This document shows, one piece after another, positions 27,351 through 35,264 of a stretch of 64,000 nucleotides of DNA. Position numbers and translations under genes: made by a program. Under the pieces are notes generated by a model. The model saw nothing but the letters and a program-made list of their open reading frames with translations, did no database searches and was not told where the DNA came from. Source of the stretch: ZLKRG08 sp964654815 (GTDB lineage Bacteria; Actinomycetota; Actinomycetes; Nanopelagicales; Nanopelagicaceae); contig CAZZLH010000001.1 in NCBI GenBank assembly GCA_964654815.1, forward strand, positions 47,459 to 111,458, in the 5' to 3' direction. How positions within the stretch are numbered: the stretch's first letter is position 1; every line of letters begins with the position of its first letter.

Positions 27351-27360
27351 AGTTTCCTTT

Positions 27361-27366
27361 TAGAAT
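27361..27366 (+). promoter_or_regulatory. -10 box of the DUF3027 gene
   Basis: TAGAAT ends 6 bases before the ATG at 27373, within 16 bases of the groEL stop; gives the DUF3027 gene its own leaderless promoter. Confidence 0.6.
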
Positions 27367-27372
27367 AACCAC

Positions 27373-28032
27373 ATGACATTTGATGCTACTGACTTGGCTC
27401 TTAGCGCTGCCATCGAAACCGCAGGCGATAAGAGTCAAGTTGGAGCATTTGTCGCTGTCGAATATGACGATGAATCTCGATTAGCAAATTACCTATTTGA
27501 ATCAGATCTACCTGGTTATAAAGGTTGGCGCTGGTCCGTAACCGTCGCAAAGGTTGATGATGGCTCAGCCGCAACCGTCTGTGATGTCGTGGTAATTCCT
27601 GGCCCCGATGCACTTCTTGCGCCAAAGTGGATTCCTTTTGCTGATCGTCTACAACCAGGCGATATTGGTGTTGGTGACATCGTGCCAAGTCAGCCTGATG
27701 ATGCGAGATTAGTTCCCGGATTTGCTGCGTTACCGCAAGATGAAGAACTTGATCCCTCTCTGCTCTGGGAACTTGGCTTGGGGCGCTTGAGAGTTTTATC
27801 TATCGAAGGTCGCGACCAAGCGGTCAATCGCTGGTATGAAGGCGACCGCGGACCAAATTCCAGCATTGCGAAATTGGCGCCAAAACCATGCGGCTCATGC
27901 GGTTTCTTCTTGCCGATAGCTGGGTCGCTACGAAGCGCTTTTGGTGTTTGCGCTAATGCGATATCTCCTGAAGATGCGAAGGTGGTTTCCGTAGATCACG
28001 GATGCGGCGCACATTCGGAAGCGACCGTCTAA
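27373..28032 (+). CDS. DUF3027 family protein
   Basis: 219 residues matching the actinobacterial DUF3027 family: an N-terminal part with LPGYKGWRWSVTVAKVDD and VVIPGPDALLAPKWIPFADRL, a middle LLWELGLGRLRVLS, and a C-terminal cysteine cluster (PCGSCGFFLPIAGSLRSAFGVC ... DHGCGAHSE) that may bind zinc or an iron-sulfur cluster. Function unknown. The gene sits directly before a cold-shock gene, a linkage seen in other Actinobacteria, but the cold-shock gene has its own promoter here. Confidence 0.85.
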   Translation: MTFDATDLALSAAIETAGDKSQVGAFVAVEYDDESRLANYLFESDLPGYKGWRWSVTVAKVDDGSAATVCDVVVIPGPDALLAPKWIPFADRLQPGDIGVGDIVPSQPDDARLVPGFAALPQDEELDPSLLWELGLGRLRVLSIEGRDQAVNRWYEGDRGPNSSIAKLAPKPCGSCGFFLPIAGSLRSAFGVCANAISPEDAKVVSVDHGCGAHSEATV

Positions 28033-28048
28033 CCTATTAGGTTAGAAT
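28031..28048 (+). promoter_or_regulatory. Palindrome and -10 box of the cold-shock gene
   Basis: AACCTA-T-TAGGTT (28031-28043) is a perfect palindrome that runs straight into TAGAAT (28043-28048), a good -10 box about 80 bases before the cold-shock ATG. The palindrome overlaps the DUF3027 stop codon and could be an operator or simply the end of the previous transcript. Confidence 0.45.
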
Positions 28049-28077
28049 TTCCCTCTTAACAAAGAAATTCCCCAAAC

Positions 28078-28104
28078 CGACCGAGAGCTCATAAATCTTG
28101 GTCG
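28078..28104 (+). other. Hairpin in the cold-shock mRNA leader
   Basis: CGACCGAGA (28078-28086) can pair with TCTTGGTCG (28096-28104) as a 9-bp stem with one G-U pair and a 9-base loop. It lies between the predicted promoter and the AAGGAG ribosome site, so it would form in the 5' leader, where temperature-sensitive structure is known to control cold-shock genes elsewhere. Confidence 0.5.
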
Positions 28105-28129
28105 ATAACCAGAGAAGGAGCAGCGGGCC

Positions 28130-28519
28130 ATGCCAACAGGCAAAGTTAAATGGTTTAGCCTCGAAAAGGGTTTTGGTTTCATCGAGTCTGATGAAGGCGA
28201 AGATGTCTACCTGGCCGCTACCTCGCTTCCTGAAGGGGTAACCACAGTTAAGCCTGGCACCAAGCTTGAGTTTGGCGTGGCCGAAGGTCGCCGCGGTCCG
28301 CAGGCCCTCTCAGTTCGCGTTATCGATACCCCAGTTTCACTCTCCGCCTCATCACGTGCGGCTACTGATGATTTGGCTTCGATCATTGAAGATTCCATCA
28401 AAATCTTGGATCGCGTGGGCAACAATATTCGTCGCGGAAAGTATCCAACTGCGGTTGAAGCGCAGCGACTTGGCAAAGTGTTGCGCGGCATTGCCCAACA
28501 AATCGAAGATAATTCCTGA
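28130..28519 (+). CDS. Cold-shock domain protein with C-terminal extension
   Basis: 129 residues. Residues 1-66 form a cold-shock domain (GKVKWFSLEKGFGFIESDEG) with the first RNA-binding motif (KGFGFIES) intact but the second one weak (DVYLAAT instead of DVFVHFS). A helical extension of about 60 residues follows (ILDRVGNNIRRGKYPTAVEA), as in other actinobacterial partners of DUF3027. Likely an RNA chaperone or anti-terminator in the cytoplasm. A clear AAGGAG ribosome site and a structured leader of about 75 bases precede it. Confidence 0.9.
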   Translation: MPTGKVKWFSLEKGFGFIESDEGEDVYLAATSLPEGVTTVKPGTKLEFGVAEGRRGPQALSVRVIDTPVSLSASSRAATDDLASIIEDSIKILDRVGNNIRRGKYPTAVEAQRLGKVLRGIAQQIEDNS

Positions 28520-28538
28520 TTTATTCAATGCCTTATTG

Positions 28539-28574
28539 GGTTATTTAATAGGTTATTGAATAGGTAATTAATCG
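28539..28574 (+). repeat. Three imperfect 12-bp tandem repeats
   Basis: GGTTATTTAATA, GGTTATTGAATA and GGTAATTAATCG lie head to tail between the cold-shock gene and the next ATG. Copies 1 and 2 differ at one base; copy 3 is more divergent. An assembly break begins just after this array, so the true copy number is uncertain. Confidence 0.7.
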
Positions 28575-28760
28575 ATGGTACGCAAATATTTCAACTCGGT
28601 CTGGGGCAANNNNNNNNNNNNNNNNNNNNNNNNNNNNNNNNNNNNNNNNNNNNNNNNNNNNNNNNNNNNNNNNNNNNNNNNNNNNNNNNNNNNNNNNNNN
28701 NNNNNNNNNAATAGGTAATTAATCGATGGTACGCAAATATTTCAACTCGGTCTGGGGCAA
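28559..28760. repeat. 51-bp identical flanks around an N run: false gap
   Basis: Bases 28559-28609 and 28710-28760 are identical (51 of 51) and directly flank the 100 N at 28610-28709. Both contain the start of the same gene (ATGGTACGCAAATATTTCAA). The simplest reading is two contigs that overlap by 51 bases but were joined with a placeholder; the true sequence probably has one copy and no gap. Confidence 0.92.
28610..28709. other. Assembly gap (100 N), probably spurious
   Basis: Placeholder gap between identical 51-base contig ends; probably nothing is missing here. Confidence 0.95.
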
Positions 28761-28977
28761 GTTGCCCCATCCAGTGCGTTGGATTGTCGCGGCTACAGTC
28801 GGCGTTACATTATTGGTGCTCGGTATCGTCTTTTTGATTCTGCCTGGCCCCGGAATTCCCTTGATTATTGCCGGTCTTGCCATCTTAGCTACTGAATTTA
28901 CCTGGGCTGAGATTCTATTAAATCGCACCAAACATCATGTAAATAAAGCAGTGAAACGGGTTCGCAAAAAATCCTAA
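28726..28977 (+). CDS. PGPGW-type small membrane protein
   Basis: 83 residues with one long hydrophobic region (about 18-58) containing IVFLILPGPGIPLIIAGLAIL, the hallmark of the PGPGW putative transmembrane family, followed by EFTWAEILLNR and a basic tail (KAVKRVRKKS). Function unknown. The gene is complete after the N run; the partial copy of its first codons at 28575-28609 is an assembly duplicate. No Shine-Dalgarno sequence precedes it; a 12-bp tandem repeat does. Confidence 0.85.
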   Translation: MVRKYFNSVWGKLPHPVRWIVAATVGVTLLVLGIVFLILPGPGIPLIIAGLAILATEFTWAEILLNRTKHHVNKAVKRVRKKS

Positions 28978-28987
28978 ACTTCAAGCC

Positions 28988-29173
28988 TTATTCGGATCGA
29001 CCCATGGTCTTGGTAAGGCGGATACCTATAAATCCAAGTAAGAATCCAGTCACGCAGGTCCAAATAAATTTGGAATCTGCATCAAGCAGTAGCCCAAAGA
29101 TGGCTGCGACAATCCAGCAGATCATTCCTGATATCACTAACGCAATCATGGTGCGCTTCGTATTGCTTGCCAT
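28988..29173 (-). CDS. Small two-helix membrane protein, DUF2530-like
   Basis: 61 residues from MASNTKRTMIALVISGMICW, with two hydrophobic helices and a C-terminal WTCVTGFLLGFIGIRLTKT segment that resembles the DUF2530 pattern (W-C-G-x-LG-x-G). Role unknown. The start was moved 13 codons inside the longest frame because this ATG lies exactly 6 bases after TACACT, a leaderless -10 arrangement, and because the longer form would overlap the divergent transporter. Confidence 0.6.
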   Translation of the reverse strand: MASNTKRTMIALVISGMICWIVAAIFGLLLDADSKFIWTCVTGFLLGFIGIRLTKTMGRSE

Positions 29174-29179
29174 GGTGTA

Positions 29180-29185
29180 AGTGTA
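29180..29185 (-). promoter_or_regulatory. -10 box of the DUF2530-like gene
   Basis: TACACT on the minus strand, 6 bases before the ATG at 29173. Confidence 0.5.
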
Positions 29186-29198
29186 TTCAAATAAGTAG

Positions 29199-29204
29199 TA
29201 TTCT
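29199..29204 (+). promoter_or_regulatory. -10 box of the MFS transporter gene
   Basis: TATTCT ends 7 bases before the ATG at 29212. Only 38 bases separate this start from the divergent one, so both promoters fit in a single spacer. Confidence 0.55.
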
Positions 29205-29211
29205 GAATGCA

Positions 29212-30477
29212 ATGTTAGCGCGGCTTGATAATCTTGATAAAAATAGCAATTGGCGCGCGTTAAGGCATAGGAATTTTAGAATCCTTTATGGAGCCGCCTT
29301 CTTAACCAATATCGGAACTTGGGCGCAGCGTATTGCGCAAGATTGGTTGGTACTTGAATTAACCAATAACAATGGCGCTTATCTGGGCATCGTAACCGCC
29401 TTGCAATTCTTGCCTGTGATGCTTTTAAGCATGCAAGGTGGCGTTTTAGCAGACAAAGTGGATAAAAAGCGGGCTTTAATTATTACCAACTTAGGCAGTG
29501 GCATCACGGCTCTGCTTCTTGGTCTACTCGTAATCTTCGAGAACGTGACTATGAATCACATCTATGTCTTGGCGATCCTCCTAGGAATTTTCAGCGCCTT
29601 AGATGCGCCGATCAGACAGAGTTTTAACATAGAAGTCGTTGGCAAAGAGGATTTAACCAACGCGATGAGCTTAAACAGCGCTAATTTCCATTTTGGCCGT
29701 CTTGTGGGACCTGCTTTATCTGGCTTCTTGATCGCGGCCTTTGGGACCGGTCCATCATTCTTAATCAACGGCGCCTCTTTTATCGCAGTCATGTTCTCTC
29801 TGCTTGCAGTGCGAGATGATGAATTACACGAACAGGAGCGAAGTAAGACAGATGGCACTTTGCGAGAGGCATTTGCTTACATCAAGCGCCGCCCAGATTT
29901 ACAACTAGTGCTGATCACCATTTTCTTCGCCTCCAATTTTGGCTTGAACAATCAGATATTTAGCGCGCTCATGGCAACCAAGGAATTTGGCAAAGGGGCA
30001 GCTGCATACGGCATCTTAGGAACTGCAGTTGGGCTGGGATCCTTAACGGGTGCGCTGATTTCGGCAAGATATGACCGGACCAAGCAGAGATTCTTTGTTT
30101 CTATCGCTGCGATTAATTTTGGTATCTGGGTCGTGGCACTTGCAATCGCACCGACCTATGAGATTTATATGGTGCTACTACCAATCAATGGCATTAGCGC
30201 ATTAACTACCATGATCGCAGCTAATTCCTATGTCCAAGCTAATTCTGATGTGGCAATCAGAGGTCGAATCATGGGAATCTATATGTTCATATTCATGGGT
30301 GGTACACCCATAGGTTCGCCTTTGATTGGCTTTGCCTCGGAACATATCGGGATTAGGTGGACCATCGCTGCCTGTGGTTTGATCACGATTTTCGCGGCGA
30401 TTTACGCACGTTTTCACTATCGAAAGAGCGCCATCACCCCAAGTGATATCAGCGTTGCCTCGGTACTAAAACGCTAA
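29212..30477 (+). CDS. MFS transporter, EntS-like (MFS_3)
   Basis: 421 residues, about 12 membrane helices. The N-terminus HRNFRILYGAAFLTNIGTWAQ and the motif GGVLADKVDKKRALI (MFS motif A) match the MFS_3 family of exporters that includes the enterobactin exporter EntS. Substrate unknown; no siderophore genes are nearby. The start was set at MLARLDNLD, 7 bases after a -10 box. The 3' end overlaps serC by 4 bases. Confidence 0.85.
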   Translation: MLARLDNLDKNSNWRALRHRNFRILYGAAFLTNIGTWAQRIAQDWLVLELTNNNGAYLGIVTALQFLPVMLLSMQGGVLADKVDKKRALIITNLGSGITALLLGLLVIFENVTMNHIYVLAILLGIFSALDAPIRQSFNIEVVGKEDLTNAMSLNSANFHFGRLVGPALSGFLIAAFGTGPSFLINGASFIAVMFSLLAVRDDELHEQERSKTDGTLREAFAYIKRRPDLQLVLITIFFASNFGLNNQIFSALMATKEFGKGAAAYGILGTAVGLGSLTGALISARYDRTKQRFFVSIAAINFGIWVVALAIAPTYEIYMVLLPINGISALTTMIAANSYVQANSDVAIRGRIMGIYMFIFMGGTPIGSPLIGFASEHIGIRWTIAACGLITIFAAIYARFHYRKSAITPSDISVASVLKR

Positions 30478-31589
30478 TTACTGTGCTCAACTACGTATTC
30501 AATAGATTTGGTCAAAGCCTCTATATCAGCGGGGTCAATCGCGGGGAACATACCAATCCGCAGTTGATTCTTACCTAACTTGCGATAAGGCTCGGTATCC
30601 ACGATGCCATTGGCCCGCAAAATGCTAGCGATCTTCAACGCATCGATTGAATCATCAAAGTTGATGGTCGCGACGACATTTGAACGCATACTGGGATTGG
30701 TCACAAAGCATGTGGTGTAACTGGTCCGCTCTGCCCAGCTATACATGATCTGAGCAGAGGTTGCGCTGCGGCCGGCAGCGAAGTTAAGTCCGCCATTTTG
30801 ATTAAACCATTCGATCTGCTCCGCTAAGAGTAACAATGTAGCAAGCGCAGGCGTGTTATAGGTCTGATCAAGTTTGGAATTTTCAATCGCAATAGTTAGA
30901 TCAAAGAAGGCAGGTATCCATCTACCTGAAGCTTTGATCTGCATCGCTCTCTCAATGGCTGCCGGGCTCATCAGCGCAATCCAGATTCCACCATCCGAAG
31001 CGAAAGATTTCTGTGGTGCAAAGTAGTAAGTGTCGAACTCTTTGGCATCAACTGGTAAACCGCCTGCAGCAGATGTGGCATCAACCAAAACCAGCGCACC
31101 ATCAATACCTGAAGGTCGCTTGATAGGCATCGCAACGCCAGTAGATGTTTCATTATGAGTTAGTGCATAGACATCTACGCCTGTTTCCGCGATCGGCAAT
31201 GGATGAGAACCTGGATCGGATTTGATGATTGATGGATCTTCAATGAATGGATTCTCTTTAGCAGCTTGGGCAAATTTTGCCGAAAACTCACCAAAACTTA
31301 GATGCTGAGATTTCTTATTGATTAAACCGGAGGCAGCGATATCCCAGAAGGCAGTTGAGCCGCCATTTCCCAGCACAATTTCATAGCCATCGGGCAGATT
31401 AAATAGTTGGTTTAGCCCTTCACGAACTCGCTTCACCACATTTTTTACTGGTGCTTGGCGATGCGAGGTGCCAAGAATTCCCTCAGATTTAAGTAGCGCA
31501 CTCAGCGCTTCGGGGCGTATCTTGGAAGGACCGCAACCAAAGCGCCCATCTACTGGCTTTAAGTTTTCCGGAATCTTGATCTCGGTCAT
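30474..31589 (-). CDS. serC: Phosphoserine aminotransferase SerC
   Basis: PLP enzyme that transaminates 3-phosphohydroxypyruvate in serine biosynthesis. 371 residues; the N-terminus IPENLKPVDGRFGCGPSKIR is typical of the actinobacterial/archaeal type, and the PLP lysine is in YYFAPQKSFASDGG. The start was set at MTEIKIPENL; 43 in-frame codons upstream run into pdxH and are not homologous. It lies 10 bases after pdxH, whose product supplies its cofactor. Confidence 0.95.
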   Translation of the reverse strand: MTEIKIPENLKPVDGRFGCGPSKIRPEALSALLKSEGILGTSHRQAPVKNVVKRVREGLNQLFNLPDGYEIVLGNGGSTAFWDIAASGLINKKSQHLSFGEFSAKFAQAAKENPFIEDPSIIKSDPGSHPLPIAETGVDVYALTHNETSTGVAMPIKRPSGIDGALVLVDATSAAGGLPVDAKEFDTYYFAPQKSFASDGGIWIALMSPAAIERAMQIKASGRWIPAFFDLTIAIENSKLDQTYNTPALATLLLLAEQIEWFNQNGGLNFAAGRSATSAQIMYSWAERTSYTTCFVTNPSMRSNVVATINFDDSIDALKIASILRANGIVDTEPYRKLGKNQLRIGMFPAIDPADIEALTKSIEYVVEHSN

Positions 31590-31599
31590 GTGGCGAACT

Positions 31600-32256
31600 T
31601 TAAGGGTAGTAGCGAGCGCTCTTCCAATTTGTGGAGAATTCGCCCGAATCATGAGACCGCTCAAATCTAATTCGATCATGCAATCTGGAATATCGACCTT
31701 GCCAGAATTCGATAGCAAATGGCTTAACTAAATATCCACCCCAGTGAGAAGGCGTTGGGACATCGGAACCCTCGGGCCATTTCTCTGCCGCAGCTTTGAA
31801 TCTACTCTCTAACTCTTCACGATTTGCAAGTGGCGCAGATTGATGCGAGGCCCAAGCTCCGATTTTTGATGACCAAGGTCTAGTTTGAAAATAAGCCTCA
31901 CTCTCTTCTCGAGAAACCTTCTCGGCGAATCCTTGGACGATGACTTGCCGTTCAATTGGATACCAGGGAAATAGAAGCGAGACTTGAGGATTTAACTCCA
32001 TCGCTTCTGCTTTTCTAGAGTTGTAATTGGTAAAGAAGGTAAAGCCATTCTCATTCACATCTTTAAGCAGCACGGTTCTGCTGGTGATGATTTCTTCTAA
32101 ACTGGTGGAGAGCACCATCGCATTCGCTTCTACGATTGCGGGAACCTCGGCGGCTTCCTTTAGCCATAGCTTGAAGGCTGCGATTGGGTCATCGGGTAGC
32201 GCTAACTCACGCTCGCTGTATGAGCGGCGCATTGCTTGGATTTCTTGGCGATCCAT
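31600..32256 (-). CDS. pdxH: Pyridoxamine 5'-phosphate oxidase PdxH
   Basis: FMN enzyme that oxidises PNP/PMP to pyridoxal phosphate. 218 residues from MDRQEIQAMRRSY, with RTVLLKDVNENGFTFFTNYNSRKA (FMN site), GAWASHQSAPL, and FWQGRYSRLHDRIRFER near the C-terminus. The last residues (SARYYP) differ from the usual ERLAP ending. The start was chosen because AGGGGG lies just upstream; an ATG 8 codons earlier is in frame. First gene of a pdxH-serC pair, divergent from citrate synthase. Confidence 0.93.
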   Translation of the reverse strand: MDRQEIQAMRRSYSERELALPDDPIAAFKLWLKEAAEVPAIVEANAMVLSTSLEEIITSRTVLLKDVNENGFTFFTNYNSRKAEAMELNPQVSLLFPWYPIERQVIVQGFAEKVSREESEAYFQTRPWSSKIGAWASHQSAPLANREELESRFKAAAEKWPEGSDVPTPSHWGGYLVKPFAIEFWQGRYSRLHDRIRFERSHDSGEFSTNWKSARYYP

Positions 32257-32322
32257 GAGGCCCCCTGTATCTAAGGTCACTTTATCGCGGATAGCACCTG
32301 GTTTTTTAGCCCAAAAAATAAG

Positions 32323-32330
32323 GGCAGAAT
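32323..32330 (+). promoter_or_regulatory. GGCAGAAT promoter element of citrate synthase
   Basis: GGCAGAAT ends 6 bases before the ATG at 32337; the ten bases AGGGCAGAAT are identical to those before menG. Confidence 0.5.
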
Positions 32331-32336
32331 TGGCGC

Positions 32337-33452
32337 ATGAACGAAGACTTCAAACCCGGTCTAGAAGGCGTAATCGCATTCGAATCTGAGATTGCCGAGC
32401 CCGATAAAGAAGGTAGCGCGCTTCGCTACCGAGGCGTTGATATAGAAGATTTAGTTGGCCGAGTCTCCTTCGGAAATGTCTGGGGGTTGCTAGTCGATGA
32501 TGAGTTCAATCCTGGCCTTCCTAAAGCACAGAAGTTTCCCTTGCCAGTTCACTCTGGGGATGTCCGAGTTGATGTGCAATCTGCAATTGCGATGTTGGCA
32601 CCAGCTTGGGGATTCAAACCGCTACTTGATATCTCTGATGAAGAGGCTAGAGATAATCTAGCTAGAGCATCAGTGATGGTGCTTTCATACGTGGCGCAAT
32701 CAGCGCGTGGTTATGCCATGCCAGCAGTTCCAGAATCTGAGATCGATAAGGCGCATACCGTCACTGAGCGAATGATGATTCGTTGGCGTGGCGAACCAGA
32801 TCCTTTACATGTCCGTGCAGTCGATGCCTACTTTGTATCTGCTGCAGAGCATGGCATGAATGCCTCAACATTCACGGCGCGAGTCATTGCCTCAACTGGT
32901 GCAGATGTTGCAGCTTCATTATCTGGCGCGATTGGTGCGATGTCAGGGCCGTTGCATGGTGGTGCACCTTCTCGAGTTTTGCATATGATCGAAGAGGTCG
33001 AGAGGCGCGGGGATGCCCGTAGTTACATCAAAGAGTTATTAGATAAAGGTGAACGCTTGATGGGATTTGGCCATCGCGTCTATCGCGCACAAGATCCTCG
33101 TTCGCGCACCTTGCGTCGTACTTGCGAAGAGCTAAAGGCGCCTCGTTATGAAGTTGCTAAGGCGTTGGAAGAGGCAGCGCTCTCTGAATTGCGCGAACGT
33201 CGTCCAGATCGCGTTCTTGAGACCAACGTGGAATTCTGGGCCGCGGTGCTCTTGGACTTCGCGGAAGTGCCACCACATATGTTCACTCCGATGTTTACCT
33301 CAGCCAGAACCGCAGGTTGGTCTGCACATATCTTGGAGCAGAAGCGCACTGGGCGGTTGATTCGTCCTTCAGCTCGCTATATTGGTAAAGGCCCACGCAA
33401 ACCTGAAGAGGTTGCCGGTTGGGATGATTCTGTAGATCAACTACATAAGTGA
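32337..33452 (+). CDS. Citrate synthase
   Basis: Condenses oxaloacetate and acetyl-CoA at the entry to the TCA cycle. 371 residues, the short type II-like actinobacterial form (citA / gltA2 group). It begins with LEGVIAFESEIAEPDKEGS and LRYRGVDIEDL; the active-site histidines are in MSGPLHGGAPSRV and GFGHRVYRAQDPR, and the Asp region is NVEFWAAVLLDF. Leaderless promoter with GGCAGAAT. Divergent from pdxH-serC, as in other Actinobacteria; the next gene (GH13) starts 9 bases after its stop, probably as one operon. Confidence 0.93.
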   Translation: MNEDFKPGLEGVIAFESEIAEPDKEGSALRYRGVDIEDLVGRVSFGNVWGLLVDDEFNPGLPKAQKFPLPVHSGDVRVDVQSAIAMLAPAWGFKPLLDISDEEARDNLARASVMVLSYVAQSARGYAMPAVPESEIDKAHTVTERMMIRWRGEPDPLHVRAVDAYFVSAAEHGMNASTFTARVIASTGADVAASLSGAIGAMSGPLHGGAPSRVLHMIEEVERRGDARSYIKELLDKGERLMGFGHRVYRAQDPRSRTLRRTCEELKAPRYEVAKALEEAALSELRERRPDRVLETNVEFWAAVLLDFAEVPPHMFTPMFTSARTAGWSAHILEQKRTGRLIRPSARYIGKGPRKPEEVAGWDDSVDQLHK

Positions 33453-33461
33453 TGACTCGGC

Positions 33462-35264
33462 ATGATTCTTGAGCCGCATCATGATGGTAGCGAACTTTAT
33501 GTAAGCAATAGCGCGCCAAAACTTGGCGAAAAGGTGACCTTCCAAGTTAGAGTGCCGAAGGATTACAAGTTTGATGCCGCGCTAATTCGTTACTACCACG
33601 ATGGCGAGCCTCGTACTGCAAGATTGCGATTGCGCAAGAAGAACCGAGTTGAATCTTGGTGGGGCGTCACAATTCCAATAATCAATCATGAGACCAGATA
33701 CCGTTTTCTCTTTGCTGGTAAGAATCGATATGACTGGCTCTCCGCCGCGGGGTTAAGTAACCATGATGTCCACTCAAATAATGATTTTCAATTGATCGCT
33801 AGACCTACCTATCCAAAGTGGCTTAATAGTTCGGTCTTTTATCAAATATTCCCGGATCGATTCGCTAAGACTTCTGAGAAAGTTCTGCCAAGTTGGGCAG
33901 TTGCGCGGGGCTGGAATGAATTCCCTAGAGATAAGAGTAGAAATACTGGACGTGAAGTTTACGGTGGCGATCTAAAGGGTGTGGAGTTGCATCTTGATCA
34001 CATTACAGATCTTGGTGCCAATGGCATTTACTTCACGCCATTCTTTCCGGCGCAATCAAATCATCGATATGACGCGAGTAGCTTTGATGAGGTAGATCCA
34101 TTATTAGGTGGCGATAGCGCTTGGTTTAGCTTGGTCAAAGCGGCAAATAAGGCGAAGATTCGCTTGGTCGGGGATATCACCTCTAATCATTGCGGTGCCG
34201 GACATTATTGGTTGGCGCGGGCGAAGAAAGATAAGAATTGCAAAGAGGCTGGATATTTCTATTGGACCAAGAAGTATCGCTGGGGCTATGAGGGCTGGTG
34301 GGGTTTGGAGTCGCTGCCTAAATTAAATTATGGTTCCAAAGAGTTACGCAAAGAGATGTATGAAGCACCGGATTCGATAATCAGAAAATGGCTCTCACCA
34401 AAATATGGCATGGCGGGTTGGAGAGTTGATGTCGGAAATATGACCGGCAAATATGGCGATATAGATATTCACGATGAAGTGATGATTGGGATTCGCAAAG
34501 CGGTTGAAGAGGCCAAACCAGATGCCTGGTTGGTGGCGGAGAATGCCGACTTCATGGCAAATGATCTTGCGGGGCAAGGTTGGCACGGCACCATGAACTA
34601 CCAAGGGTTCTCACGCCCGCTCTCCTCGTGGATGAATGAGAAAGCGAAATTAAGCGGTGGTTTCCAGGGTTTACCAATTGATTCGCCCCGGATTAGTGGC
34701 AAACAATTTGTCGCCACAATCAAGAATTTCAATGGCTCTATCCCATGGCGCTCATTGATTGCCTCAATGATTCTGCTGGATTCTCATGACACACCTAGAT
34801 TTAGAACGATCGTTGGTGGCAATCGTGCCAAGCACCTAGCTGCAATGGCTATGTTGATGACTTACCCCGGTGTGCCCTCAATTTTCATGGGGGATGAGTT
34901 GGGATTTGAAGGTAAAAGTGGTGAAGATAGTAGGCGCACCATTAACTGGGATGACCGAAGTAATTGGGATTTAGATTTCTTCGCAGAAGTAAAGCAGCTC
35001 ACCAAATTACGTCGAACCGAAGATGCGTTAATTAATGGTGGCTTACGTTGGGTAGCGGCAGAAGAGCATTACTTGGCCTACCTACGCGAATCTAAAAAGG
35101 GACAGGTTTTAGTGGTCATCGCGGCAAAACCAGGCACGATAAATATTGATCTAGCCAAGTTTGGCTACAAGATCAGCAAGACCCTCTTTGGCCATAAAGC
35201 AAAGGGCAGCAAGATCAAATTCACCACCAAAGGTGCAACTCAAGGGATATGGAAGCTGACATGA
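33462..35264 (+). CDS. GH13 alpha-glucan hydrolase, neopullulanase/cyclomaltodextrinase-like (cytoplasmic)
   Basis: 600 residues without a signal peptide. Residues 1-110 look like a CBM34-type beta domain, followed by the catalytic barrel opening with SVFYQIFPDRFA. Conserved regions: I GDITSNHCG (Asp238), II GWRVDVGN (nucleophile Asp323), III VAENADF (acid Glu360), IV LDSHDTPR (His442-Asp443). The NHCG and RVDVGN wording is unlike most amylases but keeps all catalytic residues. Probably degrades maltodextrins taken up or released from glycogen. Follows citrate synthase by 9 bases and overlaps the secreted amylase by 4. Confidence 0.88.
   Translation: MILEPHHDGSELYVSNSAPKLGEKVTFQVRVPKDYKFDAALIRYYHDGEPRTARLRLRKKNRVESWWGVTIPIINHETRYRFLFAGKNRYDWLSAAGLSNHDVHSNNDFQLIARPTYPKWLNSSVFYQIFPDRFAKTSEKVLPSWAVARGWNEFPRDKSRNTGREVYGGDLKGVELHLDHITDLGANGIYFTPFFPAQSNHRYDASSFDEVDPLLGGDSAWFSLVKAANKAKIRLVGDITSNHCGAGHYWLARAKKDKNCKEAGYFYWTKKYRWGYEGWWGLESLPKLNYGSKELRKEMYEAPDSIIRKWLSPKYGMAGWRVDVGNMTGKYGDIDIHDEVMIGIRKAVEEAKPDAWLVAENADFMANDLAGQGWHGTMNYQGFSRPLSSWMNEKAKLSGGFQGLPIDSPRISGKQFVATIKNFNGSIPWRSLIASMILLDSHDTPRFRTIVGGNRAKHLAAMAMLMTYPGVPSIFMGDELGFEGKSGEDSRRTINWDDRSNWDLDFFAEVKQLTKLRRTEDALINGGLRWVAAEEHYLAYLRESKKGQVLVVIAAKPGTINIDLAKFGYKISKTLFGHKAKGSKIKFTTKGATQGIWKLT

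Noticed and set aside
28559..28760. Real tandem duplication of a gene start
   Set aside because: The two identical 51-base copies sit exactly at the edges of a 100-N placeholder, which points to an unmerged contig overlap.
31590..31718. Extended SerC N-terminus of 43 residues
   Set aside because: The extension lies inside pdxH coding sequence and is not homologous to SerC; MTEIKIPENL is the family start.
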